A stretch of DNA of 64,000 nucleotides from Boesenbergia rotunda (Eukaryota; Streptophyta; Magnoliopsida; Zingiberales; Zingiberaceae), in contig JAGFNQ010004756.1 in NCBI GenBank assembly GCA_024364735.1, positions 613,430 to 677,429 of the forward strand, written 5' to 3'. Position 1 is the first letter of the stretch. The number at the start of each line of letters is the position of its first letter. The notes under the pieces are model-generated. The model worked only from the letters and a program-made list of their open reading frames with translations. It had not been told where the DNA came from and did not search any database. Below, piece after piece: positions 45,760-56,226 of this stretch. Position numbers and translations under genes: made by a program.

Positions 45760-46975
45760 ATGCCTCCATGAGCGGCCCCTCGGTATAATTCTTTAATTAC
45801 CATTTTCTTATGCATTTACTTTTTCCTTAAATTCTTTCTTCTAAATGCATGTTTCTAAACTTAGAAAACGCCGAGCAAACCAAGCGAACCCCGGTACCGA
45901 ACCAAGTCCCGATCCTAGGTTTCCAACTCTAGAATTGTGTAATAAGTTTGCTCGAACTACATATAAGCCTATAAAAACTAGTTATCTCAATAGACAATTC
46001 TTCATCCAATCTTGTCCTCTAGCCATGAATGTTATAAACTTTTATCAATTAGACAATCTAGTATTCTGCACTCACCCAATTAACACATCTTTATGTGCAG
46101 AATTCTATAATAACATAGTTAGACAGAACGATCTCATGTTTGTCACTACTGTTCAAGGGATGCCCTTGTCAATCACTTCTTCTTTGCTAAATCGATTTCT
46201 TGGACTACGACCTTCCCAGTCCACCTTTTGTTGCTATCCTCCTAGGGATCCTCCATTTGATGCTCTCTATTCTCACATTACTCTAGACACTCTCCACTCC
46301 TACTTCTATAGGGAAGCTAGGCTCCCCGTAGCTAGATGATTTCAGTCCGTTGACCTTCAGGTCCAGGACTACGCCCTGTACAGAGTTCTGGTCCGCTGCA
46401 TTTTACCACTATCCACTAGGGACGTCGCGACCATGCGACCATTTCACACCTTCCTTCTGTATGCATTGATCCACCATCTTGATATTGACATTGGACTACA
46501 CATATTCCATACGATCCTGTATGCGTCCAGTGTTACCACTCAGGGGCGGGTACGCACCCCCTATTGTCACATCATCACTTCCATTCTTCATTATCACGGC
46601 CGTAACATCACCGAGGGTGAGATGACCGCGTTGACTGACTTCGATGAGATAGGTTATAGGAATTTCTCCCTAGCTGGTATAGAGGTCTCGGCTACCGGGG
46701 TTTTGTCGTGGAGACGCCAGCGAGCCGGACCACCGATCGACTCTGACGAGGATGTTGAGGTCGATGTCGGAGATCTGGCAGCCGAGGTTCGCGAGCACAT
46801 AGACAAGCCCCCACCATCGACACTCTACGAGAGAGTGACACGGCTCGAGTCGCAGATCCAGAGCCTCCGAGAGGAAGTGGAGGCAAATCATGCTGAAGGA
46901 ATGGAGGCAAATCAGGGCTATTACACTGAGTATATGAGTGCCCGCAGAGCCGATAGAGAGACTAGCGACGCATGA
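45760..46975 (+). pseudogene. A2 second gene: PF20167-like protein, two exons, with stops
   Basis: Exon 1 is 45760-45782, an 82-base GT…AG intron follows (45783-45864), and exon 2 starts at 45865. A TGA in exon 1 and another at 46337-46339 both look like CGA-to-TGA changes. The basic N-terminus (KRRANQ) precedes a core with FYQLDNLVFCTHPINTSL, EFYNNI, VQGMPLSI, LLNRFLGL, TLDTLHSYFYR, LLYALIHHLDIDIGL and NFSLAGIEVSATG. The C-terminal region is acidic, then coiled coil (RVTRLESQIQSLREEVEA). It ends at TGA 46973-46975; in A3 the frame goes on about 30 codons further. No known catalytic motif. Structure suggests a nucleic-acid-associated or oligomeric protein, as inference only. Confidence 0.8.
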
Positions 46976-47954
46976 TATGACAAGATGATGGCGCTATTTC
47001 GATCTTAGCACACGGGCTCATCTGATCATCCTGGTCCCTCCTCCTAGACTCGAGTGGCATTGTACTAGTGACTATTTGACTGCCCCTACTCAGTAGGGTT
47101 GACTCATGTTTGACTTGTATAACTGTGCTGGTTCTCTCTCATATCAGCTGACTTATGAAGTTGACTATTTGCTGTTTTATGATTATCTGATATTTGTTAG
47201 GATTATGCTTAGTAGAATAGGGTTACTCTACTTTTGTTTTTTTGTAACTGCTTTACTTATTTTAAATCAGTTTCTAAATTTTTTCAAAAATCAGCTTTTA
47301 CTTAGTTTTGAAAAGTTTTTAAAAATAAATATTTTTCTTTCAACTTAGTTTGATTTTAAAAAACTACCCCCTTCAAAACTAGGGCTTTTTCGCAAATGGA
47401 CTTAGCATAGGCCCTAACCCTAGAACTGCATGCACCTATAGATCTAGAAGCCAGCATCTCACAAGCACCTTAGGGTACTTTTGATTGATAACCTAGAATG
47501 GGTTGAGATGCTTAGGTCTTTGCCATAATTCAAGATGCTTTAAGTCAGTGCATCTGCAGTAATTGGGGCACTAAATACAACTTACACAGTAATCAAGTTG
47601 AGTATCAAGTTTAGAAAATCTAACTTGAACAGAACACTTAACTTGACTAACCCTAGCGAAAACTACTGTTTATAACAGTTAGTAAGTAGCTAATTGGGTT
47701 AGACAGGACCCTAAAAGAGAAAATTGAAATTGGTTTGATTTAGTTCATATCCTGTATTGGTTCAGTACAGCAAATTATGCAACTTAGCAATTTTCTTTCT
47801 GCAATTATACAATTTATCTTTTTTCAATATTGCTTTATTTTTTGATATATGGCAAAGGGGGAGAGATAGGAAAGGAGAGAGATACTTTAAAATTTTGTTT
47901 TTTTTAAATTCAAAATTTTATCCTTTATTCAAAAAGTAATTAATCTATTTGTTT
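46976..47954 (+). other. A2 3' UTR and spacer after second gene
   Basis: AT-rich, no coding signal; matched by 60328-60784 in A3. Confidence 0.45.
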
Positions 47955-48450
47955 TGAAACTTAAGTTTTCAAAAATTCTCCTAAGTACTTGAAACTTAAG
48001 TTTTCAAAAAAAATTTCTAAGTACTTATGTTTTCAAAAAAAAAGCTTCTGAAATGAAACTTAAGTTTTCAAAAAAATTTTCTAAGTACTTAAGTTTTCAA
48101 AAAAAAACTTCTGAAACTAAACATAAGTTTTCAAAAATTTTCCTAAGTAATTGAAACTTAAGTTTTCAAAAATTTTCCTAAGTACTTAAAACTTAAGTTT
48201 TCAAAAATTTTCCTAAGTACTTGAAACTTAAGTTTTCAAAAATATTTTCCTAAGTACTTAAAACTTAAGTTTTCAAAAATTGTTTTAAGTGTTTTCAAAA
48301 ATATTTTCCTAAGTACTTGAAACTTAAGTTTTCAAAAATATTTTCCTAAGTACTTGAAACTTAAGTTTTCAAAAAAATATTTTCCTAAGTACTTAAAACA
48401 TAAGTTTTCAAAAATTGTTTTAAGTACTCAAAACTTAAAGCTCTCAAAAA
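47955..48450 (+). repeat. A2 tandem array, about 35-bp unit
   Basis: About twelve to fifteen copies of CTAAGTACTTGAAACTTAAG plus TTTTCAAAAA(T)n, with small length changes. It lies just before the polypurine tract (AAAAAGGGGGAGAT, 48681-48694). Confidence 0.75.
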
Positions 48451-48694
48451 TTTTTCTAAGTATACATTTTCCAAAAATTACACGACCATATTTTGGAAAA
48501 TATGTTTCTTTTGAAAGCTGTTCTAAAGTGTTTGAAAAATTAATTCCATCTTTAGACTTAGAATTTTTTTAAACCCCACGAACTCTTTGAAAAATCTAGA
48601 GGGAGATTCCTTCCAGGGGGAGGAAACAAATTTTTAACTATTCTGATTAACTTAACTTTTTAACCGGGTTGCCATAAATCAAAAAGGGGGAGAT

Positions 48695-50091
48695 TGTTGG
48701 TGCAGACAGCACCCAAGTCGAACCTGTGTTTTGATAATGGCAAAAGGGTTCAAAAGTTGAGATATTATGTTTATCTAACATGTTCACTAAGCTTACAGGA
48801 AAAGAAGTCCTAGGTACACTGGGCACACAGTCCTGGTCGAGGACTGGGCACGAAGCTCTGGCAAGGAGCTGGCCACCGAAGACCTGCTCGGAAGGTGGGC
48901 ACGAAGTCCTGGTCAAGGACTAGGCACGAAGCCTTGGCAAGGAGCCGGGCACTGAAGACCTGCTCGGAAGGTGGGCATGAAGACCTGCTCGGAAGGTGGG
49001 CATGAAGACCTGCTCGGAAGGTGGGCGCGAAGACCTGGTCAGGTGTATCGGGCAAAAGTCCAACCGGAGGAGCCGGTTGGCAAAAGGTAAACTCTCCTGA
49101 GAGAAGTAGGTGAGGACGCGTTCCCCGTCGAGGGAACAGTAGGCATCGGCTCGACCTAGGGCTCCATTTCGGAGACCCAAAGTCAGAACCAAGACAGCTA
49201 AGGCTGTATAAAGATAACATATTATTGCTCTGTGTTATTTTGGACTAACCCTGGATGCAGGACCGAAGGAACGAGTGTCTGCAGCTCAGAGAACCTCAAA
49301 GGAGTGAGGCAGCAGTTGAGTAGGGCGCCCGGAGTGTCCCGGGCGCCCCCAAGGTGAATACAAAAGAAGTGGAGCAAATGTATGCTTCAGAAGCTAACTG
49401 GGCGGGGCGCCCCCGTGCTCCCGGGCGCCCCCGTGCTCCCGGGTGCCCCGGATGGTCCGGGCGCCCCGAGCTTAAGCCAACGAAGTGGATAAAAGTCAAG
49501 CCAGCGAGAAGCCAGCGGATAGAGTCAACCCGGGCGCCCCTAGCATCCCAGGCGCCCCCCAGTCAAACCTCAGCCCGATCCCGAAGGGATAACAGCTGAC
49601 CGACAGGTGCTCGGATCGGTTGACACGTGGGGGGGGGGGGGCGCCCCCAACGTTTCGGGCGCCCCCAGAGGCTATAAAAAGGCCCCTCGACCCTAAGGCT
49701 TGGAGACACAATTCTTCCAACGCATTCACGCTCTTCTACTCCCGCGCTCTGCTCCAGAAACCTCCCGACTCGAGATACAAGCGCCGACGACATCCCTCTG
49801 CTCCGAAAATACAATCTACATCGGACGTCGGTAACGAAGAGCTACTTTTATGTTTACTATACTATTCTTGTAATACATTTTGTAAACTATTTTTACGCAC
49901 ATATAGAATTGACCGCAGTAAACGGTCAACGACCGTGGGCCTTGGAGTAGGAGCTGACCGCGACTCCGAACCAAGTAAAATTGTAGTGTTCGCTTGTGTT
50001 TTACTTTATTTATTTCCGCTGCTAATTCTCTTTTACAAATCCGAACGTTTTACGATATTCACCCCCCTCTATCGTTCTTCTCGATCCAACA
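48695..50091 (+). repeat. A2 3' LTR
   Basis: 1397 bp; repeats of the GCTCGGAAGGTGGGC type at 48880-49045, GGGCGCCC pairs 49324-49667, a 12-base G run and TATAAAAA (49673-49680). Confidence 0.88.
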
Positions 50092-50096
50092 ACTTT

Positions 50097-51181
50097 CCCC
50101 TTTCTCTTAGGGTTTATGCCTTGGTCCTTAGCTCTAGAATTTCTAGATTTATCATGAAACATAAAATTCTTGGTGTTTTGGTATACAAGATTGTTTCTAC
50201 TTCTATCGTGATATTTAAAACCAAAAACATGCATGGGTACACAACCATTATTAATTCTATCATTCAAACAAACATTTTGAGCATTCATTGAAAAGTTTGA
50301 AGCATGAGTAGGGTTAGAGGGTACCTTTCTTACCCTTGGCGCTCCCCCTTGATGAGTGCTCCTCTTTCTTTCTTCTTTCTTCCATTTCCTAAGATGCTCC
50401 ATCTTCTTGAGCTCTTTACTTCTTGGACATTTTGTATGATAATGCCCGAGCTCCCCGCATGTGAAACACCGAATCCTCTTTCTTTTATTTTGTACTTCCT
50501 CATTCCTACAATCCATATTAGATTTAAATTGAATGGATTTGGGCTTAGGAATTACCTCCTTTTTACCTAGTGGACACTTGTCCTTGTAGTGCTCCTTTTT
50601 ATTACAACCAAAACATATAATATGCTCTCTTGACTTAGCATTGATGGAGGTGGAAGTCGTCCCTTGCCCTTGTGAGGATGAGGGTCTCTCCTCCCCCTCA
50701 ACACTTGAAATTGCCATTTCTTCTCCCTCTTCGAATGGAATCGGTGCTTCTCCACTTACTTCTTCCACTTTTCTTGACAATTCAACTTCTTTTTCATCTT
50801 CTTTAATACTCGAGTCGATTTCCTCAACCTCTTCCACTCTTTGAGTTGATGTAGGGTTCTTATGAATTTCTTCCAACTTATTCCATAATTCGCATGCATT
50901 TGAATATTTCCCTATATTACTCAAAACATGGTTAGGCAACATATTAATCAAAATATTTATTACCTTCTCATTGACCCTAGCTTGTTCTTGTTGTTCACTT
51001 GTCCAATATCTAGGGCGAAGCCTTTTGCCATGCTTGTCCTTGGGGATTTCGAATGGGTCTTCAATAGTCATTCTACACTCCCAATCCATCCCGAGCCACA
51101 TCTTCATTCTATCTCTCCAATAGTCAAAATTTTCTCATATGATGGTGGTGAGTTGATATCGTCACCCAACTTGTTTTCCAT
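50097..51181 (-). pseudogene. B gag N-terminal and central part
   Basis: ATG at 51181 (MENKLGDD) with a 1-nt frame break near 51130. The capsid-like region (ACELWNKLEEIH) and an acidic Ser/Glu-rich linker are followed by two CCHC knuckles, CFGCNKKEHYKDKC and CFTCGELGHYHTKC. It continues at 38722-39139 after A2. Two knuckles distinguish B and C Gag from the single knuckle of A. Confidence 0.8.
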
Positions 51182-51239
51182 GGCCCTTACCCTCTAGCAA
51201 GCGCTCCCTCGGCGGTTAGTCTGATCAAGAGCAGTCCTT

Positions 51240-51251
51240 GCTCTGATACCA
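51240..51251 (-). other. B primer-binding site
   Basis: Minus strand TGGTATCAGAGC, perfect, two bases from the LTR at 51254. Confidence 0.9.
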
Positions 51252-51253
51252 AC

Positions 51254-52225
51254 TGAAAGATCGTTTATGGTGTGCTAGAGGGGGGTGAATAGCACTTCTT
51301 TGTCGTTTTAATCTCTACAAAGTAGTTAGCACAACGGAAACAATAATATGCAAAGTAAAGAAGAAATAACAATGCTAACAATACCAGATTTACTTGGTAT
51401 CCACCCCGGTCGGGTGACTAATCCAAGAATCCGTCGGTGGATCACTCCCCGGATAACCTCCGGCTATCACGTGTCGCTCCTTGTGGGTGGAGAAACCTCA
51501 CCACAACACCTCGGACGCTTTGTGAACACAATAGACTACTAACCGGCTTTATCCAAGCAGGTTTCGTCAAGAAAGATAGTAGGAAACAAGCCCCTTTAAA
51601 TAGGGCTCGAATTTGAAACAGCCGCTACCAGTCGACTGCCCCTGAGGCAGTCGACTGGTCCCACTCAGATTTGACTGTTACAATACAACGTTCAAATCTG
51701 CCAAGCTGGTCCAGTCACCACCAGTCGACTGCCCATGGGCCAGTCGACTGGTACACACCTAAGCCTAGGGTTTCACTCCCGAGTACAAGTCTCTCTCGCA
51801 CTCAAACCCTCCCGGCTTAACTCCTGAGTATAAGCCCACATACTCAGACCCTTACCTACTCAGTTGACTCTTCACCAGCAGCCTTGACTGTTGCCTTCAC
51901 GCTCTCTTCATCTTTGGCCCTTGTCCCTCAGATGCGCACGCAAGCCTCCACCTTGCCTCCATGCCACCCTTCACGTATGACTTGAAGTCTGTGTCCCTCG
52001 GCTCATCATCCCTGCTATCCAATGGTCCCTCAGATGCGCACGTAAGCCTCCATCTTACCTCCATGCCATCCTTCACCTGACGACGTCAACCAAGTCCATG
52101 CGTACCTGTACATCTGCACGCTCATGTACACATGTGAGAACAACACAAACCCTAACTTAACCATATTGCCCACTCATCAAAATATCATGATCCTCCAGAT
52201 CATCTCAGGGCTGATTGCCCCAACA
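51254..52225 (-). repeat. B 5' LTR
   Basis: 972 bp, same length as the 3' LTR. Two CAGTCGACTG pairs and a TATTTAAA box (plus 51595-51602). It is inserted 100 bases into the C LTR. Confidence 0.85.
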
Positions 52226-52445
52226 CACTCAACATACACATATGAGAACACAAGGAAAACCTAACTTAAACCCTTTGCCCAAACATCAAAACACTTGGTC
52301 ACTCCGGACCACAGATTGCCTCAACAATCTCCCCCTTTTTGATGTTTGGCAATACGTTTAAGTTAGGGAAATAAGATAGTAGTCAATATCAAAAACCATG
52401 CTAAACAAATGCATATGCAATGCAAAAATGGATCCTATCCCAAGG

Positions 52446-52605
52446 CATCCTACACCTAACCCTCCAGGTTAGGACTTTTCACACCTAGCCTTCCAAGCTA
52501 GGACTTTTCACACACCTAGCCCTCCAAGCTAGGATTTTTCCACACCTAACCCTCCAAGTTAGGAATTTTACACACCTAACCCTCCAAGCTAGGACTTTTA
52601 CAACA
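52446..52605 (-). repeat. C array of CCTCCAA-loop units
   Basis: Five units of ACACCTAGCCCTCCAAGC/GTTAGG-type sequence, the same unit as in solo LTR H, here in the spacer near the polypurine tract. Confidence 0.7.
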
Positions 52606-53448
52606 CAGGCTTTTTAAAGCTCTTCAAAAGCTCCCCCTACATTGGACTTACAAAGGCTTTTTAAGAACCTTTCCAAGGTTCTCCTTACGCCAAGAATGGA
52701 GCAACCATGCTCCCCCTTAATCTTAGCTCACCCTAAACGTAGGGTTTCTAGCAAAGGTGTGTTTGGTTTCCCAACTTAAACCCAACACTTCTCCCCCTTT
52801 GCCTAACGTCAAAAAGAACCCAACAATATCCCAATCATTGGTTCTGTTAATCCCTAATGACCATAAACAATGTGTACTAGCCCCCCACACACTTGTATTG
52901 CATCATTTGGACACATACTCAGCTGCTGAAGTTTATTTCAGCCTTTACCAGTCGACTGTCCCAAATGGCAGTCGACTGATACTCTGAAACTCAGAATTTC
53001 AGCCTTTTCTTACGAAGTTCAGAAATGCACCAAAAATTCCATAAATCTCCGAAAATTCCTAAATTTTGTGGAGAGGTTTGTGGTACCCATATCTACTTGG
53101 GAAAAATACATTCCAAAATGTATCTATCACCATTCCTAAGTTTGACATAAAACTCAAAACTAGCTAAAAAGTTCAATAGAACCTTGACCTAAAGTCCTAG
53201 TTTTGGTTTCCTCTTGATGTCTTTGCCCATGCCAATCCATAATGCATCCCTAGCATTGATTTACATGGCAATTACACATCAAAAAACAATCTTCATGCTA
53301 TATGACCCCAAAGTCATATTTCCATGCATGAAACCCAAAACACCGTGCCAACCCCCAAGAATTGAGACTCAAGTCCGTCTCCAATTCTTTTGCCACACTC
53401 CATGGTCCATCTAGACCTCTAGGAGCACCCCCTCCCAAGGTCCATTCA

Positions 53449-54552
53449 TTATATATCCCAAAGGCTCCTAGAGCTCCCCCTTGAGCTCTTAGCGCTAGCC
53501 ACCTCCCTGGGTGACTCAACCACAACTAGGCCACACCGGTGTACCTCCGGTGACTCTTGGCCTACAAACTCAACCCTCTTAACCTTAGACACCTTGTCCT
53601 TGGTTAAGTCATTTCTTTTTCCTTTAAATGACACCCCCTTGCCATTTTTGGACTCCCCCTTCTTGCCATGATCACATGCTACCCTAGCATATTTCTTTCC
53701 ATGGGAGTTCTTAGATCGGTATCCCAATCCCGATCTATCATTGGTGCGGTTTAAACCACCCAACACCATATCTAGACCTTTAGATCCAACCTTGAATCAT
53801 TCTAAGGTCTTTTCCAATTTATCAAGTCTTGCCCTCAAGGCTTGATTTTCCCTTTCTAGACCTTTAACCTTAGAGTCCATAGGTCCACTTTGAACATCCC
53901 TAGACCTACCCTCCTTTCTAGGCACATTCCTTCCCTTCTTGGGATTAGTGCCTTGATCCTTAGGTACAAAGGTCCTATATTTACCATAATGCATGATTTT
54001 CCTAGGGTTTTGATCTACCTTGTTATCCCTAGTCTTATCATTATATCTAAATCCAAAGTTGTGCACAAGTAGACAATTTTCATTAATCCTAGCATGCATG
54101 GATGAATGATTAACATGTTTTTTAAAATGCAAGGAAGAACTTGAAATTGAATTACTTTTTAACCTAGGGTTAGGAATTACCTCCCTTACCCTTATAGTCC
54201 CTCATTGTTGTGATCTTTGCTTCCTCCTTTCTTCTTTCTCCCATCTCCTCAAGTGTTCCATTTTCTTGAGCTCTTTCTTCCTTGGACACTTGGTGTGGTA
54301 GTGGCCCAGTTCACCACACGTGAAGCATCGAATCCTCCTCTTCTTCTCTTGGGTTTCTCCAGTTCTACACTTTATGTTAGAATTTAATTTAATTGAAATA
54401 GGTTTAGAGTGTACCTCCTTTGTACCTTTCGGGCACTTGTCCTTGTAGTGCCCCTTTTCATTGCAACCAAAGCATGTGATGTGCTCTTTCGATTTAGCTT
54501 TGGTGGAGGTAGAGGCTAGGTTGACTTCCTCTTCAACCTTGGATGAAAAAGA
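53449..54552 (-). pseudogene. C gag central and C-terminal part
   Basis: Two CCHC knuckles (CFGCNEKGHYKDKC, CFTCGELGHYHTKC), a coiled coil (KVKGLERENQALRARLDKLE) and a GLNRTNDRSGLGYR segment. Broken into three frames by indels and stops. Its N-terminus would lie beyond A3. Confidence 0.8.
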
Positions 54553-55967
54553 TGTTGGTGCAGAAAGCACCCAAGTCGAACCTGAGTTTTGATAATGGCA
54601 AAGGGTTCAAAAGTTAAGTCTTATTTGTTATCTAACATGCTACTCAAGTGTGCAGGAAAAGTCCTAGCGAAGGACTGCTAGGCACTGGTGAAGGAATGCT
54701 AGGGTAAAAAGTCTTAGCGAAGGACTGCTAGGCACTGGCGAAGGAATGCCAGGGTAAAAAGTCCTAACGAAGGACTGCTAGGTACTGGCGAAGGAATGCC
54801 AAGGTACTAAAGCCCTAGCGAAGGACTGCTAGGCACCAGGCGAAGGACAGCTTGGGACTGAAGACCTGGCGAAGGAATGCTAGGCACCGGGCGAAGGACA
54901 GCTTGGTATCCAAGACCTGGCGAAGGACCGCTAGGCAAAAGTCCAACCGGAGGAGCCGGTTGGCATCAGGTACATTCTCCCGAGAGGAGTAGGTGAGGAC
55001 GCGTTCCCCGTCGAGGGAATAGTAGGCGTCGGTTCGACCTAGGGTTCCATTTTGGAGACCCAAAGTCAGAACCAAGACAGCTAAGGCTGTATAAACTAAC
55101 ATATTACTGCTTTATGTTGTTTTGGACTAACCCTGGATGCAGGACCGAAGGAACGAGTGTCTGCAGCTCAGAGAGCCTCAAAGGAGTGAGGCAGCAGCTG
55201 ACAAGGGCGCCCGGAGTGTCCCGGGTGCCCCCAAGGTGAACACAAAACAAAGCAAAGCAAAGTGAGCTTCTGCAGCTTATGGGCGGGGTGCCCCCGTGCT
55301 CCCGGGCGCCCCCTATGCTCCCGGGCGCCCCCAGCGTCTCGGGCGCCCCCAGTGCAAGCCTACGAACCAGAAGCCAGCGAAGCCAAGGGATAAGATTTGA
55401 CCCGGTCAATCCGGGCGCCCCCAGCGTCCCGGGCGCCCCCGTCAAGATCCGATCCCGAGTTTGAAGGGATCAGAAGCTGACCGAGTGAAAGTCGGATCGG
55501 CCGACACGTGGGGGGGGGGGGCGCCCCCGACGTTCCGAGCGCCCCCAGGGGCTATAAATAGGCCCTCGACCCCAAGGCTTCGAACAACACTTCTTCCAAC
55601 GCCAACTTGCTCTTCGACTCAAAGCGCTCTGCTCCGGGAACCTTCCACTCACGACTCAAGCGCCTACGACGTCCATCTGCACCGAAGTATAAACTACACC
55701 GGACGTCGGTAACGAAGAGCCATTTTCTTTCAGTTTACTATACTACAATTGTACAACTCTTGTAAACTGTTTTTGCGCACTTATAGAATTGCCCGTAGAA
55801 AATGGTCAACGACCGTGGGCCTTGGAGTAGGAGTCGACCTAGGCTCCGAACCAAGTAAAACTACCTGTGTTCGCGATTGTTTTTATTCCGCTGCGTACTT
55901 GCTCTAGTTTTTATCCGAAAAGCGTTTAACAATATTCACCCCCTCTATCATTTCTCTCGATCCAACA
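54553..55967 (+). repeat. A3 5' LTR
   Basis: Direct repeats (CCTAGCGAAGGACTGCTAGG type, about 54655-54935), GGGCGCCC pairs 55205-55550, a G run and TATAAATA (55553-55560). It is diverged from A2, notably in the first repeats. Confidence 0.85.
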
Positions 55968-56226
55968 AGTGGTATCAAAGCGGGGAAGTTCAAATTTGGT
56001 GCAACCACCAGTTTGAAAATTTTTCGGATTTGTTTAAAATATTTTTAATATTTTTTTTCGTTCGAAATTCTTCTAATATTTCTTTTTCGTTCGAATTTCT
56101 TCTCGTTGATCGAGGCTGGTGCAACACCCCTCGACAAATATTTTTTATCCTTTATCCCGCACTACTAATCCAAGACCAAGTCTTGGGATATTCTTTTTTT
56201 TGTGTTTAGTTTACATTTCAGATAAA

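Larger units (their letters stand above)
39145..50091 (+). mobile_element. A2: non-autonomous retrotransposon, gag plus second gene, with solo LTR H inside
   Basis: LTRs 39145-40510 (1366 bp) and 48695-50091 (1397 bp), TGTTGGTGCAG…GATCCAACA. Perfect 5-bp target duplication ACTTT (39140-39144, 50092-50096). The interior holds primer site, gag (40728-44499), W-box-like repeats, internal promoter, spliced second gene (45760-46975), tandem array and polypurine tract. No pol domain is present in the 8-kb interior. It sits in B gag. Confidence 0.92.
34518..52225 (-). mobile_element. B: non-autonomous retrotransposon, gag plus second gene, split by A2
   Basis: Minus-strand order: 5' LTR 51254-52225, primer site, gag (51181 down to 38722, cut by A2 at 39145-50091), internal promoter, second gene 37881-36601, spacer, polypurine tract and 3' LTR 34518-35489. 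Both LTRs are 972 bp and agree at roughly 97% by eye. No protease, integrase, RT or RNase H motif was found. The flanks (AAGAA left, CACTC right) do not form a target duplication. Confidence 0.85.
52226..54552 (-). mobile_element. C: 3' part of a gag element related to B, without the second gene
   Basis: Minus strand: gag C-terminal part, spacer with one CAGTCGACTG pair (about 52948-52978), a repeat array, polypurine tract (plus 52326-52340) and the first 100 bases of the 3' LTR (52226-52325, TGTTGAGGCAATC). B interrupts the LTR and A3 interrupts the gag. Confidence 0.75.
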
